In this document: positions 60,730-64,000 of the stretch, piece by piece | Position numbering within the stretch: position 1 is the first letter of the stretch | Layout: each line of letters opens with the position of its first letter | Assembly (NCBI GenBank): GCA_044227925.1 | Contig: JBGAVW010000003.1 | Span: forward strand, 62,001 to 126,000 | Direction: 5' to 3' | DNA length: 64,000 bases | Source: JADJLQ01 sp044227925 | GTDB taxonomy: Bacteria; Bacteroidota; Bacteroidia; Chitinophagales; Saprospiraceae | Notes under the pieces: model-generated | Databases searched by the model: none | Seen by the model: the letters and a program-made list of their open reading frames with translations, nothing else | What the model was told of the DNA's origin: nothing | Translations under genes and position numbers: made by a program

Positions 60730-62421
60730 TTAATTCAAGGAATAGGTAAGGCCGGCTTGCATGCCAAATGCATTTGTTGCAATCTTTCCAGCTCTGTCGT
60801 TAGTGCGATCAGAAACAGGAACATACAGTTCAGGAGAGATATAAATTTTAAAATCCTTATTTATTGTATACCCGGCAATGAGGTTTACCCTGGAGTTTAA
60901 TACTATTTCCTGTGTTTGCCCCAATTTGGATAATTGAGGTTGTTCTATGGGCTTTAAAATATTATTCAGCAATTTTACTTCCGGATTTGAAACTGAACTT
61001 CTGGCCAATATATCAATGTTTAATCCAAGTCCCGCACCTGCAAAAAAATTGTTTTTTACATATCTATATTGCAAACCCACCGGGACGGTAAGGTAATTAA
61101 GTTCAATTTCCGTCTGTATTTTTAACTCTATCGGTTGATTATCGGTGTAGGATACTCTTTGATCTAATTGCTCGGTCCTGATTACAATATCCGAACTACC
61201 TGCACTGCATTGTAATCTAAACGGAAAATCATGCTCAAAGGGTTTACCTCCGGGTCTTGGTCTTCTGTTTCCAAAAGAAATACTCTGGCTGATATCATTA
61301 ACTATATCAAAATGTTTAAATCCAATGCCGGTAGAAAAAAATAAATTCTTTGTTATCCCTTTATTCAATGCTAAACCGACCTGCCAGGAATTGTTTGTTT
61401 TAAATTCATTTGTCCCTCGCAGATCTTTACCATATTCATTTTCAATCTTACCTGATTCATAGATGAGTCCTGCAGAAAGTGAAACTTCATCCGCTACTAT
61501 CCCATGCCCAGGTACTGGATTGGTGTAAAAAGGATATTTTGTTGAAAACCTGGAATTATCTTTAGTATGGTTTATTTCTTTATTCTCAAATGGCAAATTA
61601 GAAACCAGATAAGGGGCCCGGGATGGCGAATAAGCCACCTCATTAGTTTCTGCATTTTCTTGTGATTCGTTGGTCTTTATTAAATTAGTAAGGTTGTTGT
61701 GAGCTAAAGGGTCGTTATTCTTTTTTACAATGCGCTCCTCTTTACCCTGTATGGAATTTTCAGGTGCAGCATGTATTGAATTATTGGTACTATATAATGG
61801 ATTCGTTTGATTCGTTTTTAATTTGGACCCATTCGACTTTTTGGTGGAACTATTTTCCGGTTTTGAAATTAAACCTGTAACGGTTTCATTTTTTTCTATT
61901 TTGGTTTTAGTAAGAATACTTGATTTTCCAGACCGATCTGAATCCTTTAAATCGGATTTTATCTTTTGAGTCAAGCCATCGGTATTTAATATTTCTCCAT
62001 TTTTAGATTCTATTGACGGGCTACCGGCATCCATTTTAGTGGTCTCCTTGTCTTTGGCCGAATAATCAGCTTCAGAGGTATTCAATTCGTCCATTTTTTC
62101 TGTATTCAATAGATCCGATTGCCCGGTTTCAGCTCCGGTAGGAGAGGTCATGATTTCATGTTGCAAGGATAAGGCGGCATCCAATTTATTTTTCAGAGCT
62201 CGATTGGTGTAAATTAAATAAGTAAGAGTAGATAAAACTAAGGTAGCAGCAATAGGGTAAAATAGTTTTTTAAAAAAAGATGTAGGTACTGTGGATACTG
62301 TATTGAGTGAATTATCTATCCTGTCCCAAACCTGGTCCGCAGGGTTTTCCTTGTACTGGTTGAATGAGTTTCTTAAAAACTCCTCCAGATTATCATCGGG
62401 TAATTTTTTTTCCATACTCAT
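60730..62421 (-). CDS. Membrane-anchored anti-sigma-like protein fused to an outer-membrane barrel
   Basis: The 563-residue protein has a short cytoplasmic N-terminus (1-50, NLEEFLRNSFNQYKENPADQ, then VWDRIDNSL) of the kind seen in Bacteroidota anti-sigma factors, and one inner-membrane helix (54-72). A low-complexity Ser/Thr/Asn/Lys stretch of about 230 residues follows, then a C-terminal domain (about 305-563) of alternating amphipathic strands typical of PorT/OMP_b-brl barrels (ATLSAGLIYESG-like, TVPVGLQYRYV, GAGLGLNIDI, ending AGLTYSLN). If real, it spans both membranes. It overlaps the ECF sigma stop by 4 bases, so the pair is translationally coupled. Sigma binding is inferred. Confidence 0.82.
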   Translation of the reverse strand: MSMEKKLPDDNLEEFLRNSFNQYKENPADQVWDRIDNSLNTVSTVPTSFFKKLFYPIAATLVLSTLTYLIYTNRALKNKLDAALSLQHEIMTSPTGAETGQSDLLNTEKMDELNTSEADYSAKDKETTKMDAGSPSIESKNGEILNTDGLTQKIKSDLKDSDRSGKSSILTKTKIEKNETVTGLISKPENSSTKKSNGSKLKTNQTNPLYSTNNSIHAAPENSIQGKEERIVKKNNDPLAHNNLTNLIKTNESQENAETNEVAYSPSRAPYLVSNLPFENKEINHTKDNSRFSTKYPFYTNPVPGHGIVADEVSLSAGLIYESGKIENEYGKDLRGTNEFKTNNSWQVGLALNKGITKNLFFSTGIGFKHFDIVNDISQSISFGNRRPRPGGKPFEHDFPFRLQCSAGSSDIVIRTEQLDQRVSYTDNQPIELKIQTEIELNYLTVPVGLQYRYVKNNFFAGAGLGLNIDILARSSVSNPEVKLLNNILKPIEQPQLSKLGQTQEIVLNSRVNLIAGYTINKDFKIYISPELYVPVSDRTNDRAGKIATNAFGMQAGLTYSLN

Positions 62422-62951
62422 TCGTTTACATTTAATGATTTAATCAAGACATTTCTTAGATGATCTTTAGCTCTTTTCAACTGTGACTTGGAAGTACCTG
62501 TACTGATGCCCAGAGTCTGCGCAATCTGATCATGTGAATACCCTTCCATAATATATAGGTTCAGAACCGTTCTGAATCCCGTAGGCATCCTTTGTATTGA
62601 TTCAATCATCTGTTTAATCAATAGTTCCTTTTCGAAATACTCCTCCTCCATGACTTCATCTTCCGCCTTCCATTGATGATCATCCAAAGACTGAAAAATA
62701 TTTTTAGACTGCTTTCTCAAATGCTGAAGGGCCACATTCAATATAACCCTGCGAACCCAACCTTCTATAGGCCCGGCATTTTTATATTGATGAATATCTT
62801 TAAATACAGTTACAAACCCGTCGTGTAGTATATCTTCAGCATCTTCTTTGGAGTGTGCATAGCGCATACACATACCGTACATCTGCGACTTTAATGCAGT
62901 GTACAATTCATGCTGCGCTTTGCGCTGTCCGGCTTTACAGCCATCGATCAC
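62418..62951 (-). CDS. ECF-type RNA polymerase sigma factor
   Basis: This 177-residue sigma factor has region 2 at 10-80 (YTALKSQMYGMCMRYAHSKE, AEDILHDGFVTVFKDIHQY) and region 4 at 118-170 (RMPTGFRTVLNLYIMEGYSH, GTSKSQLKRAKDHLRNV). It is of the kind widespread in Bacteroidota with a downstream membrane partner. The start is GTG; upstream codons (to a TGA at 62988-62990) have no other start, although residues just upstream (KRKDIISQE) look like homologous coding sequence, so a non-standard start is possible. It overlaps the barrel-fusion gene by 4 bases (ATGA). It should direct envelope-stress or surface genes. Confidence 0.92.
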   Translation of the reverse strand: MIDGCKAGQRKAQHELYTALKSQMYGMCMRYAHSKEDAEDILHDGFVTVFKDIHQYKNAGPIEGWVRRVILNVALQHLRKQSKNIFQSLDDHQWKAEDEVMEEEYFEKELLIKQMIESIQRMPTGFRTVLNLYIMEGYSHDQIAQTLGISTGTSKSQLKRAKDHLRNVLIKSLNVNE

Positions 62952-63030
62952 TTCCTGGGAGATGATATCCTTTCGTTTTAAGCTTTTTCAATAAACATGG
63001 TGTGGAGTCACCAAAAAGGTTGCATCCGGT

Positions 63031-63747
63031 TCAGACTAAATCCAGCAAGGAATGAACCCCTGGTGGTCTGGAAACGGTAAATCCCTCTCCATATTTGACA
63101 TTGATATATCTGCCATACACCTCGGCTTGTGCGTACTGGTAATCCAGAAATTCTTTGGAAGAAATGGGAGACATCGGTTCTTTTGAATTGGGGTCAAAAA
63201 ATTGGGATTTGTAGGTTTTAATTAAATCCATCTTCCCTTCCATATATGGGCTTATGTCTACCACTATGTCCGGATGGAGTGTTTTGTCCTGGATGTAATG
63301 ATAAACAGCCAATGGCCTGTAGGCTGCTTGTTTGGTACGGCCTTCCTTCGTATCTATTTTACGCAACCCAGATAAAAAACATGCTCTTTGAACCAGAGCA
63401 GCGGCTCTACCGTGATCCGGATGTCTGTCTTCTACTGCATTAGCCAAGACAATTCGAGGTCTCCATTTTCTGATCACACTAATAATCTGTTTGAATATTT
63501 TCGCATTCGGCTCAAAGAAACCATCTCCAATATTTAGAAATTCCCTTGATACAGCTCCCATTTTTTTTGATGCCAGTAAGGCCTCTTTTTTACGAATCGT
63601 TGCTGTACCACGGGTACCCAATTCTCCATAAGTGAGATCCAATAACGCTACCTTTCTACCGTTAGCTATTTCCTTAAGCAAATATCCACTACATGACAAT
63701 TCTATATCATCAGGATGTACCCCTATTGCTAATATATCTGCATACAT
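63031..63747 (-). CDS. bshB1: Bacillithiol biosynthesis deacetylase BshB1
   Basis: This 238-residue zinc deacetylase of the LmbE/PIG-L family has GVHPDDIE (H11, D14) and NAVEDRHPDHGRAA (H112) as metal ligands and D13 as the likely base. The C-terminal YQYAQAEVYGRYINVKYGEGF matches the BshB1 subgroup. It removes the acetyl group from GlcNAc-malate in the second step of bacillithiol synthesis, which is common in Bacteroidota. Bacillithiol persulfide is a plausible substrate of the CstB-like enzyme at 23.5 kb. It follows fabH by 25 bases on the same strand. Confidence 0.94.
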   Translation of the reverse strand: MYADILAIGVHPDDIELSCSGYLLKEIANGRKVALLDLTYGELGTRGTATIRKKEALLASKKMGAVSREFLNIGDGFFEPNAKIFKQIISVIRKWRPRIVLANAVEDRHPDHGRAAALVQRACFLSGLRKIDTKEGRTKQAAYRPLAVYHYIQDKTLHPDIVVDISPYMEGKMDLIKTYKSQFFDPNSKEPMSPISSKEFLDYQYAQAEVYGRYINVKYGEGFTVSRPPGVHSLLDLV

Positions 63748-63772
63748 AATATTTGTATGTTACTTTAGTATG

Positions 63773-64000
63773 TTACCATTTTAATAATGCAGAACCCCAA
63801 GTGAATCCACTACCAAAGGCAGCCAGGCAAACAAGATCTCCCTTTTGAATTTTTCCCTCCTGATAAGCTTCATACAATGCTATTGGTATTGATGCCGCAG
63901 TGGTATTACCATATCTCATAATATTATTGTACACCTGATCGTCTCTCAATCCGAGTTTTTTTTGCACAAATTGACTGATTCTAAGATTAGCCTGATGGGG
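63773..64000 (-). CDS. fabH: 3-oxoacyl-ACP synthase III (FabH), C-terminal part, cut by window edge
   Basis: The frame is open to the right edge of the window; only the last 75 residues are visible. PHQANLRI holds the catalytic His and GNTTAASIPIAL holds the catalytic Asn of the Cys-His-Asn triad. The end GDLVCLAAFGSGFTWGSALLKW is typical of FabH. It starts fatty-acid synthesis by condensing acetyl-CoA (or a branched acyl-CoA) with malonyl-ACP. The real start and the catalytic Cys lie beyond the window. Confidence 0.93.
   Translation of the reverse strand, partial: PHQANLRISQFVQKKLGLRDDQVYNNIMRYGNTTAASIPIALYEAYQEGKIQKGDLVCLAAFGSGFTWGSALLKW

Noticed and set aside
1..64000. Search for CRISPR arrays, tRNA or rRNA genes, prophage and insertion sequences.
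   Set aside because: I saw no regularly spaced repeats, no tRNA-like cloverleaf with CCA or T-loop consensus, no rRNA signature, and no transposase, integrase or phage structural genes. A tRNA scan and a profile search would settle this.

Overview
The window looks like chromosomal DNA of a member of the Bacteroidota, most likely in or near the Saprospiria/Chitinophagia. The evidence is the gene set: a SusC/SusD pair, a TonB receptor with a DUF4249 partner, type IX secretion (T9SS) C-terminal sorting domains on three exported proteins, DUF1501/DUF1800 partners, bacillithiol synthesis (BshB1), a two-component sensor with a periplasmic propeller, and many -7 boxes of the Bacteroidota form TAnnTTTG. 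Base composition is AT-rich and even throughout. I see no rRNA, tRNA, CRISPR array, phage, transposase or integrase. Assignment below phylum level is inference.

Layout. 1-7.5 kb: tail of a PLP-dependent sulfur amino acid enzyme, radC, a membrane fatty-acid desaturase, an ABC exporter, a small membrane protein, a GT2 glycosyltransferase, a GMC/cholesterol-oxidase-like flavoenzyme and a small polytopic membrane protein. 7.5-14 kb: a propeller histidine kinase and its LuxR-type regulator, divergent from a vanadium-haloperoxidase-like lipoprotein, then an OmpA-type lipoprotein. 14-22 kb: a TonB receptor, DUF4249 lipoprotein and macroglobulin-like protein in one tight operon, converging on an NtrB/NtrC-like pair. 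22.4-25.3 kb: an ArsR-controlled persulfide-oxidation operon (ArsR, TauE-type exporter, CstB-like dioxygenase-rhodanese, 2Fe-2S ferredoxin) behind a perfect 15-bp inverted repeat. 25.6-31.2 kb: a serine hydrolase, a YeiH-type transporter with a small lipoprotein, an ECF sigma factor with an unusual transmembrane-YCII protein, a PHB-depolymerase-like esterase and a Cys/Met-rich exported protein.

31.4-46.9 kb: two T9SS-tagged hydrolases (subtilase, esterase), a WecA/MraY-type transferase, a lipoprotein, uppS-bamA, an RluB-type pseudouridine synthase, the DUF1800-DUF1501 pair, a WecB-type epimerase and a TlpA-type thioredoxin lipoprotein. 47-59.7 kb: UvrD/PcrA helicase, SusD-SusC, and a four-gene membrane operon with two large GT-C-like proteins and a methyltransferase. 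59.8-64 kb: a four-repeat lipoprotein, an ECF sigma factor translationally coupled to a predicted inner-membrane-anchored outer-membrane-barrel protein, bshB1 and the C-terminus of FabH.

Themes are envelope biogenesis (UppS, BamA, WecA-like, WecB, GT-C operon), nutrient uptake across the outer membrane, sulfane-sulfur detoxification and envelope-signal transduction (two histidine-kinase systems, two ECF systems). The most novel-looking parts are the two ECF sigma/partner pairs and the ArsR-controlled variant of the cst sulfide operon. Several gene starts were moved downstream of the longest frame because promoter boxes, signal peptides or neighbouring stops argue for it; GTG and TTG starts appear common.
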